DNA of 64,000 nt from an uncultured Flavobacteriaceae bacterium (GCA_947488345.1 CANKZQ010000001.1:1005501-1069500), one strand, 5' to 3'. Shown: positions 44,089 through 51,771, numbered from the stretch's first letter. The notes: a model not told the origin generated them from the letters alone. Numbers and translations are program-made.

Positions 44089-46272
44089 TTATTTAAAAAA
44101 CAACATTTCTCGATATTTTATGAGCGGCCAAAGCTCATCATCAATCATCATTTCTAATTTATCGCAATGGTAACGAATGTCATCAAAGAAAGGTTTTATC
44201 TTATTACAATATGCATCTGCTGCCTTTTGCCCTTCCAGTTTATTCGCTTTTTTGCGTTCGTTAATCATACTATTCACTTTCGAATTAATCTCAGCAATAT
44301 GATTTGATATTTTTTCAATCAAATCAATTTGTTCGCTAGCTTGTTTTGTAAAATTATTACCAAAGATCTCCTTTAATCCTTTCACATTTTCTATCAATGT
44401 GTTTTGATATCGAATAGCCGTAGGAATCACATGATTCCTTGCAATATCTCCTAATGTTCTACTTTCAATTTGAATTCGCAAGGTATATTCATCAAGTTCA
44501 ATTTCGTGCCGAGCTTCGACTTCTACCTTACTCATTACCTCCATCTCTTCAAACAAGGCAATCGCTTCTTTAGAAATTTGTGCCTTCAGTGCTTCGGGAG
44601 TGGTCTTATTATTACTTAACCCTCTCTTTTTAGCTTCCTTTTGCCATGCATCGCCGTACCCATCTCCTTCAAAACGAATTTTTTTCGAAGCTTTTATATA
44701 TTCCCTCAAAATATTAAAAACCGCTTCATCTTTTTTAAGATTTTTTTTGTCTACCAAGACATCAACCTCCTTTTTAAATTCTTTTAATTGCTTCGCAACA
44801 ATTGTATTGAGGACCGTCATCGGGCCAGCACAGTTAGACCATGAGCCCACCGCTCTCAGTTCAAATTTATTACCCGTAAAAGCAAAAGGCGAAGTTCTAT
44901 TTCGATCGGTATTATCTAATAGTATTTCTGGAATCTTTCCTACGATATTTAATTTAAGGTCTGTTTTTTCTTCTGGTGAAAGCTTCCCTTTCGTCACATT
45001 TTCTAATTCATCTAAAACAGCCGATAATTGAGAACCTATAAAAACCGAAATGATTGCTGGTGGTGCCTCATTTGCACCCAAACGATGGTCGTTACTTGCA
45101 CTTGCAATAGAAGCTCTTACCAATTCTTCATAATCACAAACTGCTTTTATTGTATTTACAAAAAAGGTTAAAAATTGTAAATTTTTCATTGGTGTTTTAC
45201 CCGGACTCAAAAGATTCACACCGGTATCGGTTGATAATGACCAATTATTATGCTTTCCTGAACCATTAATACCTGCGAATGGTTTTTCATGAAACAACAC
45301 CTTATAATGATGGCGTTTAGAAACTTTCTCCATCACATCCATTAAGAGTGAATTATGATCTACTGCTAAATTCGCCTCTTCAAAAATTGGCGCTAACTCA
45401 AATTGGTTTGGAGCCACTTCATTATGTCGTGTTTTAACCGGAATTCCTAATAACATACATTCTTGCTCCAAGTCTCTCATAAAACTCATGACTCTATTAG
45501 GTATCGACCCAAAATAATGATCATCTAACTGTTGGCCTTTCGCAGGAGAATGCCCAAGTAATGTTCTTCCCGTCAAGGTAATGTCGGGTCTAGAAGCAGC
45601 TAAGGCACTATCAATTAAAAAATATTCTTGTTCCCAACCTAGGGTAGCATTCACTTTTGATACATTCTTATCAAAATATTTCGCAACTGCCGTTGCTGCC
45701 TGATCCATTGCTTGTAATGCTCTTAACAAAGGGGCTTTGTTATCTAAAGCCTCTCCAGTATAGGCAACAAATATAGTAGGAATGCAAAGCGTTGTTCCAT
45801 AAATAAATGCTGCAGAAGTAGGATCCCAGGCCGTATAACCGCGTGCCTCGAAGGTATTTCTTATACCCCCATTCGGAAAACTAGATGCATCTGGCTCTTG
45901 CTGTACTAACTGACCTCCATCAAATTTCTCTACGGCTCGTCCGCCTTCTATAGTTTCAAAAAAGGCATCATGTTTTTCTGCGGTTGCTCCCGTTAATGGT
46001 TGAAACCAATGCGTATAATGGGTTGCACCCTTGCTCATTGCCCAGTCTTTCATAGAAGCAGCAACCTGATCGGCAATTTTTCTATCAATTTTAACACCTT
46101 TAAATATGGCATCTTGCACACTCTTATATGCATCTTTCGTTAAATATTGACGCATGGCATCTTCATTAAAGACATTGACTCCGAACATCTCTGATCGTTT
46201 ACCTGTCTCTTCAATTCTTACTGGCTTTCTATTTAAAATCTCCCCAAGAGCGTTGAATCTTATTTTCGACAT
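44089..46272 (-). CDS. glnN: Glutamine synthetase type III
   Basis: A 727-residue GSIII, the long form found in Bacteroidota and cyanobacteria. It makes glutamine from glutamate, ammonia and ATP. Characteristic segments are LGWEQEYFLID, RHNEVAPNQFELAPIFEEANLAVDHN, GINGSGKHNNWSLSTD and NRTSPFAFTGNKFELRAVGS. It is divergent from a type II GS gene across 200 bases that hold both candidate promoters and a palindrome. The call is strong from length and signatures. Confidence 0.95.
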   Translation of the reverse strand: MSKIRFNALGEILNRKPVRIEETGKRSEMFGVNVFNEDAMRQYLTKDAYKSVQDAIFKGVKIDRKIADQVAASMKDWAMSKGATHYTHWFQPLTGATAEKHDAFFETIEGGRAVEKFDGGQLVQQEPDASSFPNGGIRNTFEARGYTAWDPTSAAFIYGTTLCIPTIFVAYTGEALDNKAPLLRALQAMDQAATAVAKYFDKNVSKVNATLGWEQEYFLIDSALAASRPDITLTGRTLLGHSPAKGQQLDDHYFGSIPNRVMSFMRDLEQECMLLGIPVKTRHNEVAPNQFELAPIFEEANLAVDHNSLLMDVMEKVSKRHHYKVLFHEKPFAGINGSGKHNNWSLSTDTGVNLLSPGKTPMKNLQFLTFFVNTIKAVCDYEELVRASIASASNDHRLGANEAPPAIISVFIGSQLSAVLDELENVTKGKLSPEEKTDLKLNIVGKIPEILLDNTDRNRTSPFAFTGNKFELRAVGSWSNCAGPMTVLNTIVAKQLKEFKKEVDVLVDKKNLKKDEAVFNILREYIKASKKIRFEGDGYGDAWQKEAKKRGLSNNKTTPEALKAQISKEAIALFEEMEVMSKVEVEARHEIELDEYTLRIQIESRTLGDIARNHVIPTAIRYQNTLIENVKGLKEIFGNNFTKQASEQIDLIEKISNHIAEINSKVNSMINERKKANKLEGQKAADAYCNKIKPFFDDIRYHCDKLEMMIDDELWPLIKYREMLFFK

Positions 46273-46312
46273 ATAACTTTAAATTTGAACAATGACTATT
46301 TTATTTTAATCG

Positions 46313-46320
46313 CAAAATTA
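46313..46320 (-). promoter_or_regulatory. Candidate -7 element for GSIII
   Basis: Minus-strand TAATTTTG, 41 bases before the GSIII start, matches TAnnTTTG. Confidence 0.4.
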
Positions 46321-46364
46321 ATTAAAGATTTTTCATTTATTTCTTTTTTACCTCTATTTTTTTA

Positions 46365-46407
46365 GGGGGTTGATAATTTTTTTATAAAAATTGATATTTC
46401 TACCCCC
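46365..46407. promoter_or_regulatory. Palindrome between divergent GS promoters
   Basis: Arms GGGGGT (46365-46370) and ACCCCC (46402-46407) enclose an inner imperfect repeat AATTTTT...AAAAATT. G5 and C5 runs are rare in this AT-rich DNA. The site ends seven bases before the GSII -33 TTG and lies about 45 bases upstream of the GSIII -7 element, as expected for a shared regulator site. Confidence 0.45.
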
Positions 46408-46413
46408 AAAATA

Positions 46414-46443
46414 TTGGTAGTTCGTCTAAAAAATTTATTTTTG
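46414..46443 (+). promoter_or_regulatory. Promoter of type II glutamine synthetase
   Basis: TTG (46414-46416), 19 bases, TATTTTTG (46436-46443): a full match to the Bacteroidota promoter, 29 bases before the ATG. Confidence 0.7.
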
Positions 46444-46472
46444 CTCTTTATTTTCTATAAAACAATAATACT

Positions 46473-47483
46473 ATGAGTAAATCGAAATTAGAATACATTT
46501 GGTTAGATGGTTATAAGCCCACTCAAAATATGAGAAGTAAAACCAAGGTTGAAGAGAATTTTAGTGGTAAATTAGAAGATTGTCCGATTTGGTCTTTTGA
46601 TGGATCATCGACAAAACAAGCCGAAGGTGGATCTTCAGACTGTTTATTAAAGCCTGTTGCCATTTATCCAGACCCGGCAAGAAAAAACGGATTCCTCGTT
46701 ATGACTGAAGTTTTAAACGCTGACGGAACTCCGCATGAATCGAACGGAAGAGCGATGATTGATGATGATGATAATGATTTCTGGTTTGGTTTTGAGCAAG
46801 AATACTTCATTATGGATACTGCTACCCAATTGCCATTAGGATTTCCTGTTGGTGGTTATCCTGGCCCTCAAGGTATGTATTATTGTTCTGTAGGTGGAAG
46901 AAATACACATGGCAGACAACTTGTTGAAGAACATGCTGATCTTTGTATTGAAGCTGGATTGAATTTTGAAGGAATTAATCAAGAGGTTGCTAGTGGTCAG
47001 TGGGAATTTCAATTGTTCGCAAAAGGCGCCAAAAAAGCAGGCGATGAAATATGGATTGCACGTTATTTACTAGATAGATTAACTGAAGACTACGGTTATT
47101 ATATTGAGTATCATCCAAAACCTGTTAAAGGTGACTGGAATGGATCAGGAATGCATGCCAATTTCTCAAATACTACCTTAAGAACTTGTGGTTCGCAGGA
47201 AGTTTACGAAAAAATATGTGAAGCGTTTAGACCGGTGACTGCCGAACACATTGCTGTGTATGGTGAGTTTAACGACCAACGTTTAACAGGCTTGCACGAA
47301 ACTGCATCTATCCATGATTTTAGCTATGGTATTTCTGATAGAGGAGCTTCGATACGAATTCCAATTATAACAGTAGAGAAAGGTTGGAAAGGATGGTTAG
47401 AAGATAGAAGACCTGCATCAAATGGAGATCCATATAAAATTGCTGGTAGAATTGTCACGACAGTTAAATCTGCAAAGGTTTAA
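46473..47483 (+). CDS. glnA: Glutamine synthetase, type II-like (eukaryotic-type)
   Basis: A 336-residue GS with a beta-grasp N-terminal domain and C-terminal catalytic domain, the short form (GSII) best known from eukaryotes and some bacteria. Matches include IWSFDGSSTKQA, FWFGFEQEYFIMD, NGSGMHANFS, RLTGLHETASIHDFSYG and RGASIRIP. No adenylylation site region of the GSI type is present. It is divergent from GSIII with its own full promoter, so the cell has two unrelated-length GS enzymes under a shared control region. Confidence 0.93.
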   Translation: MSKSKLEYIWLDGYKPTQNMRSKTKVEENFSGKLEDCPIWSFDGSSTKQAEGGSSDCLLKPVAIYPDPARKNGFLVMTEVLNADGTPHESNGRAMIDDDDNDFWFGFEQEYFIMDTATQLPLGFPVGGYPGPQGMYYCSVGGRNTHGRQLVEEHADLCIEAGLNFEGINQEVASGQWEFQLFAKGAKKAGDEIWIARYLLDRLTEDYGYYIEYHPKPVKGDWNGSGMHANFSNTTLRTCGSQEVYEKICEAFRPVTAEHIAVYGEFNDQRLTGLHETASIHDFSYGISDRGASIRIPIITVEKGWKGWLEDRRPASNGDPYKIAGRIVTTVKSAKV

Positions 47484-47502
47484 ACTAATAGATTAGAGTC
47501 AT

Positions 47503-47537
47503 AAAAAAAGCTTCGATAGTATCGAAGCTTTTTTTTT
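47503..47537. terminator. Bidirectional terminator, GSII / antiporter
   Basis: AAAAAAAGCTTCGAT-AGT-ATCGAAGCTTTTTTT between convergent genes. Confidence 0.9.
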
Positions 47538-47554
47538 CGTTAATATTGGAAAAA

Positions 47555-48511
47555 TTACACTCCCGAAATTTTAAATGATAGGTATATAAAAACAATATAA
47601 GCACCAAAAAGCATCAAGCCTTTTAAACGGGATATTTCTAATTTCTTGGGCATAAAAACCAAGGGTAGGAGTAAAACAGCAATGGCGAGCATCCAAATAA
47701 TATGGTTGCTTAAAATATGAGGGTCGGTCACAGGAATAGGCTGCACAATGGCCGTTAAACCTAGTACCGAACCTATATTGAAGATATTTGAACCTATTAA
47801 GTTACCCAAAGAAATCGCTTTTTCCTTGCGCAAGGCCGCAATGACAGAAGCTGCTAATTCTGGAACACTCGTTCCTAAAGCCACCATACTCACACCTATC
47901 AAACCCTTACTCACTCCTAATTTTGTGGCAATATCAACAGCGCCTTTTACCAATAATTCTGAACCACCCCATAAAGCCGCCCCTCCAATCAACAACCAAA
48001 CAACAATTTTTACACTAGATGTTTCGCGAAGTGCTTCATCTACGTCACCAACTTCATTTTTGGTATTTCTTCTAGAGATTTTTATCATGAAGTAGATGAA
48101 AATTACCAAGGCACTAAAAAGGAGCGCACCTTCAATACCGCTCAATACATTGTCATTCCATAAAAAATAATAGAGTAAGCCAGATAAAGCAACCATCATC
48201 GGCCAGTTCATCTTGTAAAAATCTTTATCAACCATCAATGGGAAAATAATGGCGGTAATTCCGAGTACTAATGCAATATTGGCAATGTTCGAACCTACAA
48301 CATTACCTATCGCCAAAGCTGGATAACCATCAAGAGCCGCTTGTAAACTTACAATTAACTCTGGAGCGGAAGTTGCAAACGACACTACCGTCATTCCAAT
48401 GACTACCTTAGAAAGTTTTAACTTGAACGATAATCCGACTGAAGATCTTACCAAAAATTCACCTCCAACCACTAACAATAGGAAGCCAGTGATCACATAA
48501 AATATACTCAT
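47555..48511 (-). CDS. Calcium/sodium antiporter (CaCA family, YrbG-like)
   Basis: A 318-residue membrane protein with ten hydrophobic segments and the two inverted alpha repeats of the CaCA family: ATSAPELIVSLQAA...GNVVGSNIANIALVLG, and GTSVPELAASVIAA...GNLIGSNIFNIGSVLG. It exchanges Ca2+ (or K+) for Na+ or H+ across the inner membrane. It is a single gene, convergent with GSII and divergent from blaI. Confidence 0.93.
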   Translation of the reverse strand: MSIFYVITGFLLLVVGGEFLVRSSVGLSFKLKLSKVVIGMTVVSFATSAPELIVSLQAALDGYPALAIGNVVGSNIANIALVLGITAIIFPLMVDKDFYKMNWPMMVALSGLLYYFLWNDNVLSGIEGALLFSALVIFIYFMIKISRRNTKNEVGDVDEALRETSSVKIVVWLLIGGAALWGGSELLVKGAVDIATKLGVSKGLIGVSMVALGTSVPELAASVIAALRKEKAISLGNLIGSNIFNIGSVLGLTAIVQPIPVTDPHILSNHIIWMLAIAVLLLPLVFMPKKLEISRLKGLMLFGAYIVFIYLSFKISGV

Positions 48512-48579
48512 TCACTAATTTTTTACAAATATAATTTTTAAAAACCAGACACAAACCTTTTCTACGGAATCTTAAAATT

Positions 48580-48626
48580 TAGTTAAATAACTATATATTT
48601 AGTTGTATAACTATAAAAATAGTTAT
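48580..48626. promoter_or_regulatory. BlaI-type operator array
   Basis: TAGTT motifs begin at 48580, 48600 and 48620, a 20-base (two-turn) period. TAGTTA-AA-TAACTA spans 48580-48593, TAGTTGTATAACTA spans 48600-48613, and ATAACTAT-AAAA-ATAGTTAT (perfect) spans 48607-48626. The last two overlap the blaI promoter. Confidence 0.65.
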
Positions 48627-48631
48627 GTTTG
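48603..48631 (+). promoter_or_regulatory. Promoter of blaI-blaR1 operon
   Basis: TTG (48603-48605), 18 bases, TATGTTTG (48624-48631), inside the palindromic operators; ATG follows 19 bases later at 48650. Confidence 0.7.
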
Positions 48632-48649
48632 CATAGTAATACGAATATT

Positions 48650-49012
48650 ATGGATAAACTCACCAATAAAGAAGAAGAAATATTGCATGCGTTGTGGAAA
48701 CTTAAAAAGGCTTTTGTAAAAGAGATCATTGCTATGTTACCTGAACCAAAACCGCATTATAACACCATCTCCACTATTATACGAAATATGGAGGATAAAG
48801 GATATGTTAGTTATATCGCTTTTGGCAAAACCCATCAATACTTTCCAACAATCACAAAGGAAGCCTATAGAAAAAAGTATATGAGTAAAACCATCACTAA
48901 TTACTTCGAAAGTTCTTATAAGGATGCGGTTTCTTTCTTTGCAAAGGAAGAGAAAATAAGTGTAGAGGAGCTTAAAGAGATTATCGAATTAATAGAGAAA
49001 AATAAGAACTAA
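48650..49012 (+). CDS. BlaI/MecI/CopY-family repressor
   Basis: A 120-residue winged-helix repressor: LTNKEEEILHALWKLKKAFVKEIIAML, YNTISTIIRNMEDKGYVSY, then a dimerisation helix. BlaI repressors bind dyad operators and are inactivated by cleavage after their BlaR1 partner senses a signal. I start at the ATG at 48650; the in-frame TTG at 48629 lies inside the -7 element. blaR1 follows four bases after. No beta-lactamase gene is near, so the controlled function is unclear and may be only the pair itself. Confidence 0.92.
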   Translation: MDKLTNKEEEILHALWKLKKAFVKEIIAMLPEPKPHYNTISTIIRNMEDKGYVSYIAFGKTHQYFPTITKEAYRKKYMSKTITNYFESSYKDAVSFFAKEEKISVEELKEIIELIEKNKN

Positions 49013-49016
49013 TAGT

Positions 49017-50588
49017 ATGGAAGCTTTTATTTCGCACCTCTGGAAATCTACCATTATCATTACCATATTTTATGGTTTTTACAAACTCCTATTGCAACAT
49101 GAGACCTTCTTTCGGTCAATCCGATTCTTTATGTTAATAGGTATCTTACTCTCTATTGCTTTGCCCTCCATTACCATTTTAAAATATGTTGAAATAGCAC
49201 CCATCAACGTAGTTGCTACCAATACAACCTCTATACTTACCCCAACTGAAGACTCAGCAACTGATTGGACATTCATAGGTTTCGTTCTGTACCTTTTAGT
49301 CTGTTCTGGATTGCTTATTAAATTTACTATTCAGCTCATCTCAATTGCAACACTAATTAATAGAAGCAGCTACACAAAAATTAATGGATTTTATCTCGTT
49401 GCAACCAATTCGAAGGTATCACCCTTTTCATTTTTCAATTTTGTTGTTTATAACCCCACTCAATTTAGACAAGCTGAACTCACTCAGGTGCTGGCGCATG
49501 AAAAGGCCCATGTTCAGCAAATGCATTCAATCGATAACTTACTAGCCAATTTACTTGTTATTCTATGTTGGTTCAATCCTTTTGCCTGGTTCTATAAAAA
49601 AAGCATTTTGCAAAATCTAGAATTCATCGCTGACGAATATGCACAGCAGGTCACCGAATCACAACATTCATATCAGCAGCTTTTATTAAAAACGACTGTA
49701 CCCAATTACCAGATGGCTTTAGCCAATAATTTTTACAAATCACTATTAAAAAAACGCATTATTATGTTACACAAACAGAGATCATCTTATAAATCGCAAT
49801 GGAAATTTACAGGAATTGTACCGCTTCTTTTTATCTATCTACTCACTTTTAATACCGAAACGGTCGCGCAGCAAAAAAGCAAAGCTAAAAAGATTATCAC
49901 AGTAAATGCTGATGTGTTTGCTATGGTTCTTGACAAGCACAGTACGAAGGATGCTCTCAAAAAAATTTCGGATAGATTTTCAGAGGAGAGTCTTGTGGTA
50001 AAATTTAGTAATGTCAAGAGAAATAGCGCTAATGAAATAACAGCGATTAAAATTAACACTAAAGCCAACAATGGCAAAGTAGCGGCTTCTCATGCTTCTA
50101 ATCTTGAGCAAGGAATCAATCCAATACAAATATCCTATGACAAAGATAATAACACATTAAACATTGGCTCGGAAGGAGAACATCACCTAGACGGATATAC
50201 TTATTCAACAAAAGGAAAAGGCGATAGCTTTGTTTTCATTTCGAATGATGACGAAGAAGGAGACAAAAATGTATGGGTAACAAAAAAAGGAAGCAACAAA
50301 ATAACCGTAGAAAGTCACTATGATGAAGATGAAGACGAAAATCATACTGAAGATGTTATTAAAATAACCACAAAAAAAGGAGGAAAGAAAACAAAAACCA
50401 TGGCATTTTCAAGTAGTGACGATACCAATCCACTCATTATTTTAGATGGTAAAGAAATCACCAAAAAAGAGATGGAAGCCTTAGACACCGATACTATAAA
50501 GAGTGTCGATGTATCGAAAGGACCAAAAGCCATTAAAAAATATGGCAAGAAAGCCAAAGATGGAGTGATCATCATTACTTCGAAATAA
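49017..50588 (+). CDS. BlaR1-like M56 metallopeptidase with plug-like C-terminus
   Basis: A 523-residue M56 membrane peptidase. N-terminal membrane helices (about 6-25, 37-55, 85-110) precede the zinc site LAHEKAHVQQ (HExxH) and the third-ligand segment FIADEYA, followed by another helix (about 265-282). In place of a penicillin-binding sensor domain, the periplasmic part ends in a segment (about 470-523: PLIILDGKEITKKEM ... KDGVIIITSK) resembling the start of TonB-dependent receptor plugs. This layout is common in Bacteroidota BlaR1 proteins; the signal sensed is unknown. Confidence 0.88.
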   Translation: MEAFISHLWKSTIIITIFYGFYKLLLQHETFFRSIRFFMLIGILLSIALPSITILKYVEIAPINVVATNTTSILTPTEDSATDWTFIGFVLYLLVCSGLLIKFTIQLISIATLINRSSYTKINGFYLVATNSKVSPFSFFNFVVYNPTQFRQAELTQVLAHEKAHVQQMHSIDNLLANLLVILCWFNPFAWFYKKSILQNLEFIADEYAQQVTESQHSYQQLLLKTTVPNYQMALANNFYKSLLKKRIIMLHKQRSSYKSQWKFTGIVPLLFIYLLTFNTETVAQQKSKAKKIITVNADVFAMVLDKHSTKDALKKISDRFSEESLVVKFSNVKRNSANEITAIKINTKANNGKVAASHASNLEQGINPIQISYDKDNNTLNIGSEGEHHLDGYTYSTKGKGDSFVFISNDDEEGDKNVWVTKKGSNKITVESHYDEDEDENHTEDVIKITTKKGGKKTKTMAFSSSDDTNPLIILDGKEITKKEMEALDTDTIKSVDVSKGPKAIKKYGKKAKDGVIIITSK

Positions 50589-50614
50589 TAACTGAACAAC
50601 CCGATTTTTGCATC

Positions 50615-50653
50615 AAAAAGCTCTTTTCACACCTTGTATGAAAAGAGCTTTTT
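50615..50653 (+). terminator. Terminator of blaI-blaR1 operon
   Basis: AAAAAGCTCTTTTCA and TGAAAAGAGCTTTTT form a long stem with T-run, 27 bases after the stop. Confidence 0.9.
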
Positions 50654-50757
50654 TTAGTTTGAAAAAAGATAGATTGCTCAAAATTGACCTCAAAATAAAC
50701 GAATATTGGCCTCTATGCATAAAACTAGCTCAAATAGCATCTACAATTATTATAATT

Positions 50758-50785
50758 TATAACTAATTATCATTTTATAGTTATA
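50758..50785. promoter_or_regulatory. Possible extra BlaI-like dyad
   Basis: TATAACTA (50758-50765) and TAGTTATA (50778-50785) are the same half-sites as at the blaI operator, but 12 bases apart in very AT-rich DNA. Confidence 0.25.
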
Positions 50786-50939
50786 TATTAAAACTTCATT
50801 GAAGAAGGTCACTTATACCTCTAGAACAATAAATTTAATTTAGTTACAATTTTGCAGGCAATTTTATTGATTTTACACTTTTTTTAAATCCATGTTAAAA
50901 AAACTGCATATACTGAATAAGAATTAATTCAACAACCCA

Positions 50940-51200
50940 ATTTATCAACCATTAAAACCCCAAGAAAAATGATCCGTTTAATTATCACGATAGTTGTTTT
51001 TATTATTGAACTTATTTGAAATTATTAACCCAGAAAATCCAAAAATCATGTACTCATTGTCAGTAAAACACCACCTATTAGGAATTGCCTTCTAACCTAG
51101 AATATAGATCTTAGCCACTACTAAGATCTTCATAGAAATTGGACCCAACCCCATCCATTTCTATCATCAAAAACTCCTGATCTTTTCAGGAGTTTTTTTA
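50940..51200 (+). ncRNA. Candidate structured RNA with terminator
   Basis: Three consecutive hairpins end the region: AGATCTTAG-CCACTA-CTAAGATCT (51106-51129), ATAGAAAT...ATTTCTAT with a C-rich loop (51132-51164), and the terminator. Two tiny frames precede them: MIRLIITIVVFIIELI (50969-51019) and MYSLSVKHHLLGIAF (51048-51095). No larger gene fits. No good -7 element was found (nearest CAATTTTG at 50847-50854), so the 5' end is a guess. It may be a small RNA, a peptide-coding RNA or a leader. Confidence 0.35.
51169..51198 (+). terminator. Terminator of the candidate RNA
   Basis: AAAAACTCCTGA-TCTT-TCAGGAGTTTTTTT; no conventional gene lies upstream within 580 bases. Confidence 0.85.
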
Positions 51201-51205
51201 TTTGG

Positions 51206-51213
51206 TATTTTTG
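51206..51213 (+). promoter_or_regulatory. Near-leaderless promoter of 50-residue gene
   Basis: TATTTTTG matches TAnnTTTG and ends four bases before the ATG at 51218. Transcription would start at or next to the start codon. Confidence 0.55.
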
Positions 51214-51217
51214 CAGC

Positions 51218-51370
51218 ATGAAAAAATCAATATTTAAACTATTAGCTGTGCTGAACAAATTTTTGCTTCCCAGTTATTCAAAAAAGCGTTTAGACATGAC
51301 CAAAGCATCAAAAATGCAATTAGCACTTATTGGTTGGCGTTATTTTATTACTAAAAACGCTCTTGATTAG
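51218..51370 (+). CDS. 50-residue protein, SsrA-binding-protein-like annotation family
   Basis: A 50-residue basic protein: MKKSIFKLLAVLNKFLLPSY, then SKKRLDMTKASKMQLALIGW and a tail ending TKNALD. Very similar small proteins are widespread in flavobacteria and are often labelled SsrA-binding protein in databases, as I recall, although they are far shorter than SmpB (about 150 residues) and I see no reason to accept that function. The gene has a consensus promoter ending four bases before the ATG. tRNA-Arg lies 69 bases downstream. Confidence 0.8.
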   Translation: MKKSIFKLLAVLNKFLLPSYSKKRLDMTKASKMQLALIGWRYFITKNALD

Positions 51371-51419
51371 GTACTAAAAATTTATATCGATTTCTTTTTT
51401 CTATATTAGAGAAAAGGAA

Positions 51420-51427
51420 TATATTTG
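51420..51427 (+). promoter_or_regulatory. Promoter of tRNA-Arg
   Basis: TATATTTG ends 12 bases before the tRNA 5' end and matches TAnnTTTG. Confidence 0.6.
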
Positions 51428-51439
51428 CAACCCAAATTT

Positions 51440-51513
51440 GGCCTCGTGGCGCAACTGAATAGCGCATCTGATTACGGCTCAGAAGGTTATAGGTTTGAAT
51501 CCTATCGAGGTCA
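51440..51513 (+). tRNA. tRNA-Arg (anticodon ACG)
   Basis: The cloverleaf folds fully. Acceptor GGCCTCG pairs with CGAGGTC, the D stem is GCGC/GCGC, the anticodon stem TCTGA/TCAGA holds loop TTACGGC with ACG at 51474-51476, and the T stem is ATAGG/CCTAT. The discriminator is A, and CCA is not encoded. ACG would be read as ICG after TadA deamination and decode CGU, CGC and CGA. It has its own promoter and terminator. A copy of its last 22 bases lies 247 bases downstream. Confidence 0.95.
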
Positions 51514-51533
51514 CAAATAAATAATTCAATAAG

Positions 51534-51565
51534 AAAAAACGCCAAGTTTACTTGAGCGTTTTTTT
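51534..51565 (+). terminator. Terminator of tRNA-Arg
   Basis: AAAAAACGC..AAG-TTTA-CTT..GCGTTTTTT, 21 bases after the tRNA. Confidence 0.85.
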
Positions 51566-51574
51566 GTTGGAATT

Positions 51575-51707
51575 ATTTTCAGAGCGTAGCTCTTAGGATC
51601 ACGAACGTAGTGAGTAATCTTCTTAATGTAACATTTCTTTTTTAAAAACACAGCAACACAACGGATTTACCATTCGATAGAATGCCCGCGCACCACCTGG
51701 CCCTTCA
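51575..51707. repeat. 133-bp direct repeat, copy 1
   Basis: Matches 51822-51954 at all but four of 133 positions. It contains small dyads: AGAGC-GTA-GCTCT, TCAC-GAACGTA-GTGA and CATTC-GATA-GAATG. No coding frame is supported. The sequence is followed by a perfect hairpin TCAAAGGTCT-ACA-AGACCTTTGA (51711-51733). Confidence 0.93.
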
Positions 51708-51747
51708 CTATCAAAGGTCTACAAGACCTTTGATTATCGATCAGTCC

Positions 51748-51769
51748 CCTATCGAGGTCACGAATAAAT
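51748..51769 (+). repeat. Copy of tRNA-Arg 3' end
   Basis: The 22 bases match 51501-51522 (T-stem 3' half, acceptor 3' strand and flank) with one mismatch, at the same 247-base offset as the 133-bp repeat. The rest of a tRNA is absent. Confidence 0.88.
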
Positions 51770-51771
51770 CG

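Noticed and set aside
48650-50588. A beta-lactam resistance operon
   Set aside because: blaI and a BlaR1-like gene are present, but no beta-lactamase or PBP2a gene is near and the BlaR1 lacks a penicillin-binding domain.
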